Below, one piece after another: positions 20,004 to 28,815 of a stretch of 64,000 bases of DNA; position 1 is the first letter of the stretch; each line of letters begins with the position of its first letter. The stretch is from contig NZ_CP109181.1 of assembly GCF_036248275.1 (NCBI RefSeq), forward strand, positions 3,410,001-3,474,000. Direction: 5' to 3'. The position numbers and the translations under genes are program-made. Origin of the DNA: Streptomyces sp. NBC_01716. Lineage in GTDB: Bacteria; Actinomycetota; Actinomycetes; Streptomycetales; Streptomycetaceae. Under the pieces are notes generated by a model. It made no database searches and had not been told where the DNA came from. It saw nothing but the letters and a program-made list of their open reading frames with translations.

Positions 20004-20840
20004 CTAGCGCTTCTTGTTCGTCTTGCGGCGGCGGACGATGTACTTGTTGCTCGCCTTCTTCGGCGAACGCGTACGACCTTCCTTCTGACCCCACGGGCTG
20101 ACCGGGTGGCGACCACCAGAGGTCTTGCCCTCACCACCACCGTGCGGGTGGTCAACGGGGTTCATGGCGACACCGCGGACGGTCGGGCGGACGCCCTTCC
20201 AGCGCATACGGCCGGCCTTGCCCCAGTTGATGTTCGACTGCTCGGCGTTGCCGACCTCACCGATGGTGGCGCGGCAGCGGACGTCGACCAGCCGGATCTC
20301 TCCGGACGGCATACGAAGGTGGGCCATGGAGCCCTCCTTCGCCAGCAGCTGTACGGAAGTGCCCGCGGAACGGGCGAACTTCGCGCCGCCGCCGGGACGC
20401 AGCTCGATGGCGTGGATGGTCGTACCGACCGGGATGTTGCGCAGCGCCAGGTTGTTGCCGGGCTTGATGTCGGCGGACGGGCCGTTCTCGACACGGCTGC
20501 CCTGCGCCAGGCCACGCGGCGCGAGAATGTAGCGCTTCTCGCCGTCCGCGTAGTGCAGGAGCGCGATGCGCGCGGTGCGGTTCGGGTCGTACTCGATGTG
20601 GGCGACCTTGGCCGGCACACCGTCCTTGTCGTGACGACGGAAGTCGATCAGACGGAAGGCGCGCTTGTGGCCGCCGCCCTGGTGGCGAACGGTCACACGA
20701 CCGGCGTTGTTACGGCCGCCCTTGCTGTGCAGCGGGCGGACCAGCGACTTCTCCGGCGTGGACCGCGTGATCTCGACGAAGTCGGCGACGCTGGAGCCAC
20801 GACGGCCCGGGGTCGTCGGCTTGTACTTGCGGATACCCAT
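20004..20840 (-). CDS. rplB: 50S ribosomal protein L2 (uL2)
   Basis: 278 residues. [20 protein letters not shown] at the start. [20 protein letters not shown] holds the conserved His region near the peptidyl-transferase centre, and the basic tail reads [18 protein letters not shown]. It lies between rplW and rpsS, 14 bp upstream of the latter. Confidence 0.99.
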   Translation of the reverse strand: MGIRKYKPTTPGRRGSSVADFVEITRSTPEKSLVRPLHSKGGRNNAGRVTVRHQGGGHKRAFRLIDFRRHDKDGVPAKVAHIEYDPNRTARIALLHYADGEKRYILAPRGLAQGSRVENGPSADIKPGNNLALRNIPVGTTIHAIELRPGGGAKFARSAGTSVQLLAKEGSMAHLRMPSGEIRLVDVRCRATIGEVGNAEQSNINWGKAGRMRWKGVRPTVRGVAMNPVDHPHGGGEGKTSGGRHPVSPWGQKEGRTRSPKKASNKYIVRRRKTNKKR

Positions 20841-20887
20841 TTCTCAGTCCTCGGAATATTCCGGACTTCGATTCGATCCGACTTCCG

Positions 20888-21205
20888 TTAGGAAGTCGGG
20901 CCGCCGAAGATGTCGATACGGTCGCCCTCGGCGAGGGTCACGATGGCGCGCTTGGTGTCCGAGCGCTTGCCGAAACCGGTGCGGGTGCGCTTGCGCTTGC
21001 CCTGCCGGTTGATCGTGTTGACCCCGGTGACCTTGACCGAGAAGACCGCCTCGACGGCCTGCTTGATCTGGGTCTTGTTGGAGCCGGGCGCGACGATGAA
21101 CGTGTACTTGTTCTCGTCGAGCAGCGCGTAGCTCTTCTCGGACACCACGGGCTTGACGAGAACGTCACGCGGGTCCGTGAAGGTCTTGCTGGTGATCTCG
21201 GCCAT
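20888..21205 (-). CDS. rplW: 50S ribosomal protein L23 (uL23)
   Basis: 105 residues. [40 protein letters not shown] and [20 protein letters not shown] identify L23, the docking site for SRP and trigger factor at the tunnel exit. The ATG at 21205 overlaps the rplD stop by one base. Confidence 0.99.
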   Translation of the reverse strand: MAEITSKTFTDPRDVLVKPVVSEKSYALLDENKYTFIVAPGSNKTQIKQAVEAVFSVKVTGVNTINRQGKRKRTRTGFGKRSDTKRAIVTLAEGDRIDIFGGPTS

Positions 21206-21867
21206 CAGGCTTCGCTCCCCTCGGTCTCGGCAGTCTGTCGCGCAGCCCCGCCGGACACGAAGGACTCGAAGGCGGCCTTGGTGAAGACCACGTCGTCGGA
21301 GACAAGCACGTCGTACGTGTTGAGCTGTCCCGGGTCCAGCAGGTGGACCTCGGGGAGATTGCGCGCGGACAGCCACGCGTTCTCGTCGCTCCGCTCGACG
21401 ACCAGGAGCACGTTCTTGCGCTCGCTGACCTTGCCGAGCAGGGTCTTGGCGGCCTTGGTGGACGCCACGCCCTCGACCACGTCGGAGACGACGTGGATAC
21501 GGGCGTTGCGGGCCCGGTCGGTGAGGGCCCCGCGCAGGGCGGCGACCTTCATCTTCTTCGGGGTCCGCTGCGAGTAGTCACGCGGGGTGGGGCCGTGTAC
21601 GACGCCACCGCCGGCGAACTGCGGCGCACGGGTCGAACCCTGACGGGCGCGGCCGGTGCCCTTCTGGCGGTAAGGCTTCTTGCCACCACCACGGACCTCG
21701 CCACGGCGCTTGACCTTGTGCGTGCCCTGACGGGCGGCGGCCAGCTGCGCGACGACGACCTGGTGGATCAGCGGGATGCTGACCTTGGCGTCGAAGATCT
21801 CGGCCGGGAGCTCGACGGTCCCGGTCTTGTCGCCCGAGGGCGACATGATGTCGATGGTGCTGCTCAT
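21205..21867 (-). CDS. rplD: 50S ribosomal protein L4 (uL4)
   Basis: 220 residues. [40 protein letters not shown] and [20 protein letters not shown] are the tunnel-loop signatures. The ATG at 21867 ([16 protein letters not shown]) matches family N termini. It is four bases downstream of rplC. Confidence 0.98.
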   Translation of the reverse strand: MSSTIDIMSPSGDKTGTVELPAEIFDAKVSIPLIHQVVVAQLAAARQGTHKVKRRGEVRGGGKKPYRQKGTGRARQGSTRAPQFAGGGVVHGPTPRDYSQRTPKKMKVAALRGALTDRARNARIHVVSDVVEGVASTKAAKTLLGKVSERKNVLLVVERSDENAWLSARNLPEVHLLDPGQLNTYDVLVSDDVVFTKAAFESFVSGGAARQTAETEGSEA

Positions 21868-21871
21868 GTCT

Positions 21872-22516
21872 TCAGGCCCCCTTCGCCGCGGTGCGGACCA
21901 GGACGAGGCCGCCGTTCGGACCGGGGACCGCGCCCTTGATGAGGAGCAGGCCCTTCTCCGCGTCAACGGCGTGAACGGTCAGGTTCTGGGTGGTGACCCG
22001 CTCGTTGCCCATGCGACCCGCCATGCGGAGGCCCTTGAACACACGGCCCGGGGTGGCGCAGCCACCGATGGAGCCGGGAGAGCGGTGCTTGCGCTGGGTT
22101 CCGTGACCGGCGCCGAGGCCCTTGAAGTTGTGACGCTTCATGACACCGGCGAAGCCCTTGCCCTTGCTCTTGCCCGTGACGTCGACCTTGACGCCGGACT
22201 CGAACGCGGCAGCGGTGATCTCCTGGCCGAGCGTGTACTCGCCGGCGTCGGAGGTGCGGAGCTCCACCAGGTGGCGGCGGGGGGTCACGTCGGCCTTGGC
22301 GAAGTGGCCCTTGAGGGGCTTGTTCACCTTGCGCGGGTCGATCTCGCCGAAGGCGATCTGGACCGACTCGTAGCCGTCGGAGTCATTCGTACGGACCTGG
22401 GTAACGACGCAGGGTCCGGCCTTGACCACGGTCACCGGGACGACACGGTTGTTCTCGTCCCAGACCTGGGTCATGCCGAGCTTCTCGCCCAGGACACCCT
22501 TGATCTGCTTTGCCAT
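21872..22516 (-). CDS. rplC: 50S ribosomal protein L3 (uL3)
   Basis: 214 residues. [20 protein letters not shown] at the start; [20 protein letters not shown] and [20 protein letters not shown] cover the peptidyl-transferase loop. It is placed 14 bp after rpsJ, the canonical first pair of the S10 operon. Confidence 0.99.
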   Translation of the reverse strand: MAKQIKGVLGEKLGMTQVWDENNRVVPVTVVKAGPCVVTQVRTNDSDGYESVQIAFGEIDPRKVNKPLKGHFAKADVTPRRHLVELRTSDAGEYTLGQEITAAAFESGVKVDVTGKSKGKGFAGVMKRHNFKGLGAGHGTQRKHRSPGSIGGCATPGRVFKGLRMAGRMGNERVTTQNLTVHAVDAEKGLLLIKGAVPGPNGGLVLVRTAAKGA

Positions 22517-22530
22517 CTCTTCCGCGCCTC

Positions 22531-22839
22531 TCAGAGCTTGATCTCGATGTCGACGCCGGCCGGAAGGTCCAGGCGCATCAACGAGTCAACGGTCTTGGGC
22601 GTCGGGTCGAGAATGTCGATCAGGCGCTTGTGCGTGCGCATCTCGAAGTGCTCGCGCGAGTCCTTGTACTTGTGCGGCGACTTGATGACGCAGTACACGT
22701 TCTTCTCAGTGGGCAGCGGCACCGGGCCCGCGACCGACGCACCAGTGCGAGTCACCGTCTCGACGATCTTCTTCGCCGAAGAGTCGATGACCTCGTGGTC
22801 GTAGGCCTTGAGCCGGATGCGGATCTTCTGTCCCGCCAT
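22531..22839 (-). CDS. rpsJ: 30S ribosomal protein S10 (uS10)
   Basis: 102 residues. [20 protein letters not shown] at the start; [20 protein letters not shown] and [20 protein letters not shown] follow. S10 also serves as NusE in antitermination with NusG. It is the first gene of the S10 operon. The leader holds a hairpin motif nearly identical to one upstream of rpsL. Confidence 0.99.
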   Translation of the reverse strand: MAGQKIRIRLKAYDHEVIDSSAKKIVETVTRTGASVAGPVPLPTEKNVYCVIKSPHKYKDSREHFEMRTHKRLIDILDPTPKTVDSLMRLDLPAGVDIEIKL

Positions 22840-23273
22840 GGCTACTCAGTAGTCCTGTCTCTCGAAACGCTCTGGCTCCCGGGGGGCCTGTGCACTGCCC
22901 ATCTCCGACCCACGCGGTCGGGCGTGTCGCATTCCCTCTACAGACGAATCCCGAAGGATTTCCCTGACCAAGGGGTTGCGGGCCCGAAGTCCGCGAGACC
23001 GGGGACGAACGCCCACCGGGTGCCTGGCCGGTACCCCGCTGACACTTCCCGGAAGATTCCCGTACGTCCGCCCCAGCGCTGCCGTGAGAGGCAGATGGGA
23101 CGACGAGTACTGTGGGACTCGCTTCCGGTCCCCCCGGCGGGAGGCGCGCAGCATCGGCACTCAACCGAGCAACCTGAGCAGTGTGCCATATGGCCCGGAG
23201 CCCTGGCCAATCGCGGCGAGAGAGCGTACCCCACGGGGGGAGGGGCGAACCCTGGGGCTGACGCGGAGCGCCG
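22840..23273 (-). promoter_or_regulatory. rpsJ upstream region, leader and presumed promoter
   Basis: 434 bp without a gene. At 22905-22929 lies a 6-bp stem hairpin (CCGACC / GGTCGG, 5-nt loop) with flanking GCGTGTCG, 24 of 25 positions identical to the segment 47813-47837 upstream of rpsL. On the minus strand a TAGAGG box precedes it, but no good -35 is at 17-18 nt, so the promoter is not placed with confidence. The region must carry S10-operon transcription signals because the gene upstream is not a ribosomal gene. Confidence 0.45.
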
Positions 23274-23537
23274 TTGCCCGCGCGGGCCCGCCTGTACGGT
23301 GCGGTCGTGATGGCGGCAATGGACGACTACGAGTCCCTCAACGAAACGGCCCACCTGCTCGCGAGCCCGGAGAACGCCCGCAGACTGCTGGCCTCGATCG
23401 ACCAGCTCGAAAAGGGCGGCGGCACCGGATCGCGGCCTGCCGCTGCCACTACGGCTGCTGACAGCCACCCATCGCTGCCCTGCCTCCCCGAAACGGAGGA
23501 AAATGGGTGGTGGAGGTGTGCATCATGCGGAAAGTAG
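23274..23537 (+). pseudogene. YefM/Phd-type antitoxin C-terminal remnant
   Basis: The translated stretch AVVMAAMDDYESLNETAHLL then ASPENARRLLASIDQLEKGG matches, by eye, the second half of YefM-type antitoxins (the toxin-binding helices after the 'vmSxdDYesl' turn). The DNA-binding Phd half is missing, and after about 23423 the frame runs into an unrelated tail (GWWRCASCGK). No RelE/YoeB-like toxin follows. I read it as a decayed antitoxin. A small independent gene from the ATG at 23310 cannot be excluded. Confidence 0.5.
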
Positions 23538-23716
23538 TCGACTCCCGGGACATGCCGAGCGAGACGAACTGCACCCTCGCCATCACGGGCGAGGAGGACG
23601 AGGTCGTCCGCGCCGCGAGCGAACACGCGACTTCGGTGCACGGCCACGAGAACACGGCGGAACTACGGGCCCAGATCCGGTCCAACCTGAAGGACGAGAT
23701 GCCGCAGCAGGTGTGA
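23525..23716 (+). CDS. DUF1059-family small protein
   Basis: 63 residues: MRKVVDSRDMPSETNCTLAI, TGEEDEVVRAASEHATSVHG, then a Glu-rich helix NTAELRAQIRSNLKDEM. The DUF1059 pattern is the early Arg-Asp and single Cys followed by a helix with 'VHGH'. Function unknown. It starts at the ATG 23525, overlapping the end of the antitoxin remnant by 13 nt, and is followed 58 bp later by a methyltransferase gene on the same strand. Confidence 0.75.
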   Translation: MRKVVDSRDMPSETNCTLAITGEEDEVVRAASEHATSVHGHENTAELRAQIRSNLKDEMPQQV

Positions 23717-23774
23717 GGTCCGGGGCGGGTGAGATTCCGGCGAACCAGCCCGCCGCCGACCGGCGCCCGCCACG

Positions 23775-24476
23775 ATGAGGCGGGTGACCAACACGGACCT
23801 CTGGCACCACTACGGCCGCAACCGCGCCGAGCGCGACCGGACAGTCCCCGAGAGCTTCCACTGGATCTGGAGCCAGAACGGCGGTCCCGGCGCGGAAGCC
23901 CTCGGCGATCTCACCGGCCAACGCGTCGTCGACCTCGGCGCCGGATCCGCCAGACACGCCGCCCACCTGGCGGCTCTTCACCGTCCCGCCCAGGTGGTCG
24001 CGGTCGACGCCTCCGCCGCCCAGCACGCCATGGCCACCGACCTGTACGCCCAACTCACGCCACGCCTGCGCCTGGTGCACGCCGATGTACCGGCGCACCT
24101 GCGCATGGCTCCGCACACCTACGACGTGCTGTACAGCGTCTTCGGGGCCGTCGACTTCACCGAGCCGCGCAAGCTGCTCCGAGCGGCGTTCACCGCACTG
24201 CGGCCCGGCGGCCGGCTGGTGTTCTCCACGCTCGCCCACTACCTCAACGGTGAACCGGCGGAAGCCGATGTCGTACCTGCCGAGGTCTCCGCGAAGACGC
24301 CCGGGGGTGAGCCGGCCGTCATGCGCCGCTGGGTGCTCCAGGAGCACGTGTGGACGAAGATCCTTGACGAGGCCGGATTCACCGGGATCGACACCGACCT
24401 CCTGCCGCCCACCACGACCGGCCCGCACACGGCAGACACACTGCTCGTAACGGCTTCCCGGCGGTCAGCGCTCTGA
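23775..24476 (+). CDS. SAM-dependent class I methyltransferase, substrate unknown
   Basis: 233 residues. Motif I is VVDLGAGSARHAAHLAAL (about residues 50-67); the acidic residue closing strand 2 is VAVDASAA; LVHADVPAHL and YDVLYSVFGAVDF follow, and LRPGGRLVFSTLAHYLNGEP is motif III. The Rossmann core is complete, but nothing indicates the substrate. The GTG nine bases after the chosen ATG could be the true start. The 3' end overlaps the convergent DUF397 gene by 12 nt. Confidence 0.8.
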   Translation: MRRVTNTDLWHHYGRNRAERDRTVPESFHWIWSQNGGPGAEALGDLTGQRVVDLGAGSARHAAHLAALHRPAQVVAVDASAAQHAMATDLYAQLTPRLRLVHADVPAHLRMAPHTYDVLYSVFGAVDFTEPRKLLRAAFTALRPGGRLVFSTLAHYLNGEPAEADVVPAEVSAKTPGGEPAVMRRWVLQEHVWTKILDEAGFTGIDTDLLPPTTTGPHTADTLLVTASRRSAL

Positions 24477-24674
24477 CGCGTACGTGAGGAAGCTCGCCCA
24501 CGCGGTGGGGGTGAGGCCGAGGCGGGGGCCGTGCGGGTTCTTGGAGTCACGGACGTGGACGGCGGCGGGGGTGGCGGCGACCTCGACGCAGTCGTTGGGG
24601 TTGCTGCTGTCGCTGTAGCTGCTCTTGAACCACGTCAGCTCGTTCGCGTCCTCGGCAGAGGTGCTGCGGATCAT
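24465..24674 (-). CDS. DUF397 small protein (AbaA/WhiJ-system partner)
   Basis: 69 residues: LTWFKSSYSDSSNPNDCVEV, AATPAAVHVRDSKNPHGPRL, then LTPTAWASFLTYASE. The W-KSSYS...C-E-V-A...VRDSK pattern defines DUF397, small proteins encoded next to HTH-DUF5753 regulators in streptomycetes. Members of the abaA and whiJ loci affect development and antibiotic production. The ATG at 24674 would have overlapped the stop of the upstream regulator (ATGA) before an IS element inserted at 24682-24685. With the insertion, its transcription may depend on the IS. Confidence 0.88.
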   Translation of the reverse strand: MIRSTSAEDANELTWFKSSYSDSSNPNDCVEVAATPAAVHVRDSKNPHGPRLGLTPTAWASFLTYASER

Positions 24675-24681
24675 GTCTCCC

Positions 24682-25665
24682 CTAGACGAGTCATTCCGAT
24701 GTGATCAGTGGTCATAGGCGATCAGGGATCGCAGGACGGGCTGGCCGGTCTTGTGGTTGTGCCAGATCGCGGCGGCCATCGCGAGGACGCGCTGAGCGAC
24801 GCGGACTGCGACGCCCTCGAAGGTCCGGCCGCCGTGCTGTTCCAGGTCGAGCTGGCCTTTGAGGGTGTCGTTGACCGACTCGATCAGTTGCCGCACTGAT
24901 TTCAGGAGACTCTCGCCCTTGCGTTTCTTCTCGCGCTTGAACGACGGCCGCAGCAACTCGGCACCCCTCAAGGCCAAATCGGCCTCGAACTCCTTGGCGG
25001 CGAAACCCTTGTCGGAGATCACCAGCAGCCCCGGCCGGTTCGTGACTGTCTCGGGTTCGCGGTCGAGCATCGCGGTCAGTACCTCGCGCTCGTCCATCTT
25101 CGGGGTCGCCAGCGCCCACAGGATCGGCATCCCGGCCGGAGTGCACACCAGGAACAGGCGCAGGCCCCAGAAGAACCGGGAGTGCGAGGCGCAGTACCCG
25201 TATCCGGCCCAGCCGGCCATGTCCGACCGCTTCACCGTCGGACGCGAGCGGCCACACTCCACCGGCGTGGAGTCGACGATCCAGTGGTTGTCGAACCAGA
25301 AGTCCGTATCGACGGCCAGCAGCCGTATCGCCTTCCTGACCAGTGGCAACGCGGCTCTGAGCCGCTTGTTCCAGCCCGGCTGCCTGGGCACGTACGGGAA
25401 CATCCGGCCCAAGCGGGAGTCCACGAACCGCAGCCACCGCGACTCTGAAGTGAAGCCCAGCAGCGCCTGCGCGACAGCGAGGCAGACAAGCTCGGAATCC
25501 GTCAGCTGCGGCGGTCGGCCCAGCCACCGGGTACCCCCGATCTCGTCGTCGATCTTCACGTACAGTGCGGTCAGCAGGGCGTCCAGGTTGTTCGTCACAC
25601 AACGATCTTGGACGCCCTGTCTGCGTTCCCGGACACACCGTCAGCATTCGGAATGACTCGTCTAG
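24682..25665 (-). mobile_element. IS982-like insertion sequence with CTAG target duplication
   Basis: The element spans 24686-25661 (976 bp), bounded by 13-14-bp inverted repeats beginning ACGAGTCATTCCG at both ends, with weaker pairing inward. CTAG flanks both sides (24682-24685, 25662-25665). Deleting the element and one CTAG restores an in-frame end (EEALGET, stop) to the disrupted regulator and an ATGA overlap with the DUF397 gene. This supports CTAG as the duplication even though the site is palindromic. One transposase gene fills it. Family placement rests on the transposase. Confidence 0.88.
24705..25598 (-). CDS. IS982-family-type DDE transposase
   Basis: 297 residues from a GTG at 25598. 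It begins VTNNLDALLTALYVKIDDEI and contains RPPQLTDSELVCLAVAQALL, the catalytic-Asp region HWIVDSTPVECGRSRPTVKR, GYGYCASHSRFFWGLRLFLV and the second Asp in LLVISDKGFAAKEFEADLAL. The C terminus ends IWHNHKTGQPVLRSLIAYDH. Length and motifs fit IS982-type elements of actinomycetes as I recall them; an IS5-group assignment is the alternative. The frame is intact, so the element may still be active. Confidence 0.85.
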   Translation of the reverse strand: MTNNLDALLTALYVKIDDEIGGTRWLGRPPQLTDSELVCLAVAQALLGFTSESRWLRFVDSRLGRMFPYVPRQPGWNKRLRAALPLVRKAIRLLAVDTDFWFDNHWIVDSTPVECGRSRPTVKRSDMAGWAGYGYCASHSRFFWGLRLFLVCTPAGMPILWALATPKMDEREVLTAMLDREPETVTNRPGLLVISDKGFAAKEFEADLALRGAELLRPSFKREKKRKGESLLKSVRQLIESVNDTLKGQLDLEQHGGRTFEGVAVRVAQRVLAMAAAIWHNHKTGQPVLRSLIAYDH

Positions 25666-26514
25666 GGCTTCCTCGATGAAGGCCAGAGACTCACGCGCGT
25701 TAAGAGCCTCGGCCCGGATGATGCCATAACGCAGCTCCAAGATCCTTAGCTGCCTCGGATCGGAGACAGGGCGGCCACCGAACTCCTCGTCAGTGCGGCC
25801 AACCGATGTGCCGTCCCCGAACTTCAGCACCTGGATCCGCCCGCTCGTCCCTGGATGGTCTCCACGAGCGGTCGGCACAACCTGGATCTCGACATTACGC
25901 AACTGCCCCACTTCCAGTAGGTGTTGGAGCTGTCGGCGCAGCACCATTTTGCCACCGACGGGGCGGCGGAGTGTGACCTCTTCCTGGACAAAGCTCAGCT
26001 CGGGCGCAGGTGAACGGTCGAAGACGGAACGCCGAGCCATTCGCGCCGCCACCGCCCGCGTCAGCTCGTCGTCCGACAGGGCGGGCCTCCTCGTGGCGAG
26101 CAGCGCACGTGCGTACTCCTCTGTCTGGAGCAGACCGTGCAGGTTGTGGCTGCCGTACGACAGCAGCTCGACCGCCCGCGCCTCCATCCGTGCCAGATCA
26201 CGAACCTTTTTCGGATACCGGACCTCCGCCACGTCCTGCTTCATCGCGGAGATCATCCCCTCCGCCCGCAAGACCTTGTCCGCCTTGTCCAGGTACTCCT
26301 GGCGGGGAATCCGCGTGCCCGCCTCGACCTTGTAGACCAAGTCCTCGCCGTAGCCGATCGCCTGGCCGAACTCCGCCGCCCGTAGGCCGGCCGCCTCGCG
26401 GCGCAGCCGTAGTTGCCTGCCGACCGTCGCGACCACCGCCGCGCCCGACTCGTCGTCGGGGTCGACCTCCCAACCCGGCTCGTCCGTCTCCGTACCCTCC
26501 GCGTCCACGCTCAC
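25662..26514 (-). pseudogene. HTH (XRE)-DUF5753 WhiJ-like regulator, C terminus disrupted by IS
   Basis: 284 intact codons before the IS junction. The GTG start at 26514 follows GGAGG. The helix-turn-helix, about residues 30-85, includes VGRQLRLRREAAGLRAAEFG and EDLVYKVEAGTRIPRQEYLD. The DUF5753 ligand-like domain follows (ELLSYGSHNLHGLLQTEEYA). The original end was ALGET-stop, about 287 residues. With the IS present the frame continues out of the transposase frame to 24712, adding about 317 foreign residues. The DNA-binding domain is untouched, so partial function is possible. It is divergent from the HATPase gene, the usual layout of abaA/whiJ-type loci. Confidence 0.8.
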
Positions 26515-26646
26515 CGCACACCCGCCTCCTTCGTACCGCTGTCCCCTCCGGACAGGTTGGACAGCACTGGACAAGCTCGGGACAGTCACCGTACGTACCG
26601 GAGTCATCACTGGTCAGCGTATGTGCGGACCGCCACGCTGAGTGAC

Positions 26647-28071
26647 GTGAATCAAGAAATCACCCAACTCGGTCTTTCGGAACGCCACTTCGGCGTACTC
26701 CTGTCACCCACGCCACGCGGCGCCCGTCTCGCCCGGCGGCTCACCACAGCACATCTGCTCGCCTGGGACCTGCCACCCCGAACGATCGAAACGGCGGAAC
26801 AGGTCACCGCCGAGCTGGCGACCAACGCGGCCACGCACGGCCGGCTGTCCGGGCGGGACTTCCTGCTGGAGCTGCGCAGGGCGGAGGACGGGCACGTCCT
26901 GCGTATCGAGGTCACCGACACCCGGGGCGACCGCCTCCCCGGGCTCAACCCCCAACTAACGCCCCCGGACGACGAGTCGGGCAGAGGGCTGCTGCTGGTC
27001 GAGGTGCTGGCGGACCGGTGGGGGGTGACGTCCGGGCCGGTGCCCCGCAAGACGGTGTGGGCGGAGCTGGATCTCCTACGGGGCGTCCTCATCCTTGCGG
27101 GTGAATATGCCCAACTGAGTTGGAAATGGGGCGGATTATCTGCTTACGCTCAGCGAGACAGTGGCATATGCCAAAGGCAGATCCCCATCAACTCACCCAC
27201 AGAAACCCGCATGGTCAGCGCGCCCCATGAGGCGATGCACCGCATCTTCCAGGAGTACCCGGGGCTGTTCTCCCGCGTCTCCGAGGTGCTGGGTGTCAAT
27301 TTCTCCCCGCCCACCTCGGTCACGATCCTGCCGACCGACCTCACCGAGTCCCGACCGGTGGAGCGCCGGGTGGACACGCTTATGCGTCTGGAGACCGAGA
27401 ACGACGAGCCCTTACTTCTCGCTGTGGAAGCGCAGGGGAAGAAGGACTTGGACAAGCCCGCCAGTTGGATGTACTACCTCTCGTATCTGTACGCGAAGTA
27501 CAAAGTGCAGCCGGTCCTTCTGGTCGTGTGCCAGGACCGCGCGACGGCGGAATGGGCGGCCCACCCGGTACACATCGGGCCCAGACAGTGGTCGTCGCTC
27601 ACGCTGCGCCCGCTCGTCGCCGGCCCGCACAACATGCCGTTGATCACGAACGCGGCCGAGGCGCGCAAGGACCTGGCGCTTGCCACTCTTTCGGCGATCA
27701 CACACGCCGACGATCCGGACATCGGTGCCATACTGAAATCGCTGTCCGCCGCACTGCGGGAGGCGCCGGAATCTCTCACCGGCCCGCTCGTCGAACTCAC
27801 CGCACAGGGCTTGGGCAAGCGCCCAGCCGCACAACAGTGGAGGAACCTGGTGGCCGTGGACCTTTCTTTCTACAAGTCACCCATCTCGCAGGAGATCCGG
27901 GCGCAGAGCCGAGCGGAAGACGTCCTTTTCGTCCTGGAGCAGCGCGGCATCGAGGTCGATGAAGAGATCCGCGCACGCATCACCGAATGCCAGGACCCCG
28001 AGATCCTGCTCGGGTGGCTCGCCCGCGCCATCACCGCGTCCTCCGCCGAGGAGATCTTCACTACGGAGTGA
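26647..28071 (+). CDS. HATPase (RsbW/AbaA-type) fused in frame to Rpn-like PD-(D/E)XK nuclease
   Basis: 474 residues from a GTG at 26647. Residues about 20-145 are a Bergerat-fold ATPase: AEQVTAELATNAATHGRLSG holds the N-box Asn, VLRIEVTDTRGDRLP the G1 region and DDESGRGLLLVEVLADRWGV the G2 loop. Residues from 189 (MVSAPHEAMHRIFQEYPGLF) match a streptomycete Rpn/YhgA-like nuclease family, with RRVDTLMRLE and LLAVEAQGKKDLDKPASWMY giving the D...ExQxK core. The 40-residue join looks like translated intergenic sequence with no stop, so two formerly separate genes are likely. An internal ATG at 27211 could still start the nuclease alone. Confidence 0.72.
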   Translation: MNQEITQLGLSERHFGVLLSPTPRGARLARRLTTAHLLAWDLPPRTIETAEQVTAELATNAATHGRLSGRDFLLELRRAEDGHVLRIEVTDTRGDRLPGLNPQLTPPDDESGRGLLLVEVLADRWGVTSGPVPRKTVWAELDLLRGVLILAGEYAQLSWKWGGLSAYAQRDSGICQRQIPINSPTETRMVSAPHEAMHRIFQEYPGLFSRVSEVLGVNFSPPTSVTILPTDLTESRPVERRVDTLMRLETENDEPLLLAVEAQGKKDLDKPASWMYYLSYLYAKYKVQPVLLVVCQDRATAEWAAHPVHIGPRQWSSLTLRPLVAGPHNMPLITNAAEARKDLALATLSAITHADDPDIGAILKSLSAALREAPESLTGPLVELTAQGLGKRPAAQQWRNLVAVDLSFYKSPISQEIRAQSRAEDVLFVLEQRGIEVDEEIRARITECQDPEILLGWLARAITASSAEEIFTTE

Positions 28072-28194
28072 CCCCAGACCCCACCGACAGGGCCGACCGC
28101 ACCTCGCGGTCGGCCCTCCCCCGTGCCTCGTCCTGTCAGTGCCATCCGCCACCATGGACCCTCGGAACAGCGCTCGCCTGTGAGGAGTCGCGGA

Positions 28195-28815
28195 ATGCTG
28201 GTCGAGGTAGCCGGGGTGCGAGCACCCGCCGGGCGGGCGGCGGAGGCCGCGCGAATCGTCTGCGCGGAGTACGCGGACGCCGCGCTGTACCACCACTCCG
28301 CACGGTCCTACTTCTTCGGCGCGGCCTGGGCGGAGGCGCGCGGCCTGGACTTCGACCGCGAACTGTTCTTCGTCGCGGCGATGCTGCACGACTTGGCTCT
28401 CACTCCACCCTTCGACAGCCACACGCTCGCTTTCGAAGAGGCCGGCGGCCATCTGGCGCGCGTCTTCACCGCCGGTCTCGGCTGGCCGACCGAGCGACGC
28501 GACCGGACGGCCGAGCTGATCGTGCTCCACATGCGGGACGACGTCGCGCCGGAAGTGGACGTGGAAAGCCGGTTGTTGCAGGTGGGAACCAGCGCGGATG
28601 TATCCGGGACGGGCCTGGAGGCGTTCGATTCCGCCTTCACGGACGCGCTCGTCGGGGCGTACCCCCGGCTGGGCTTCGCCCATTCCTTCATCCGCCTGTT
28701 CCAGGACCAGGCGCAGCGCAAACCGGGCTGCGCAGCCGCGGAGTTGGTCGCAGGAGGGTGGGCGGAACGGACCGTTTCCCATGCGCTCGACGCCAACCGC
28801 AAGCCGCGACCGTAG
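28195..28815 (+). CDS. HD-domain phosphohydrolase-like protein
   Basis: 206 residues. YHHSARSYFFGAAWAEARGL gives the first His, LFFVAAMLHDLALTPPFDSH the HD doublet, and ELIVLHMRDDVAPEVDVESR a further metal-ligand region. The layout resembles cyanamide-hydratase-like HD proteins, but the substrate cannot be told. The ATG at 28195 has AGGAG eight bases upstream. It is on the same strand as the upstream nuclease fusion after a 123-bp gap. The 268 bp that follow, to 29083, show no convincing gene on either strand. Confidence 0.78.
   Translation: MLVEVAGVRAPAGRAAEAARIVCAEYADAALYHHSARSYFFGAAWAEARGLDFDRELFFVAAMLHDLALTPPFDSHTLAFEEAGGHLARVFTAGLGWPTERRDRTAELIVLHMRDDVAPEVDVESRLLQVGTSADVSGTGLEAFDSAFTDALVGAYPRLGFAHSFIRLFQDQAQRKPGCAAAELVAGGWAERTVSHALDANRKPRP

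Noticed and set aside
24712..25661. Out-of-frame minus-strand coding inside the IS as a second IS gene
   Set aside because: It is only the read-through of the disrupted regulator; it is Arg/Gly/Ala-rich with no motif, and the transposase uses another frame.
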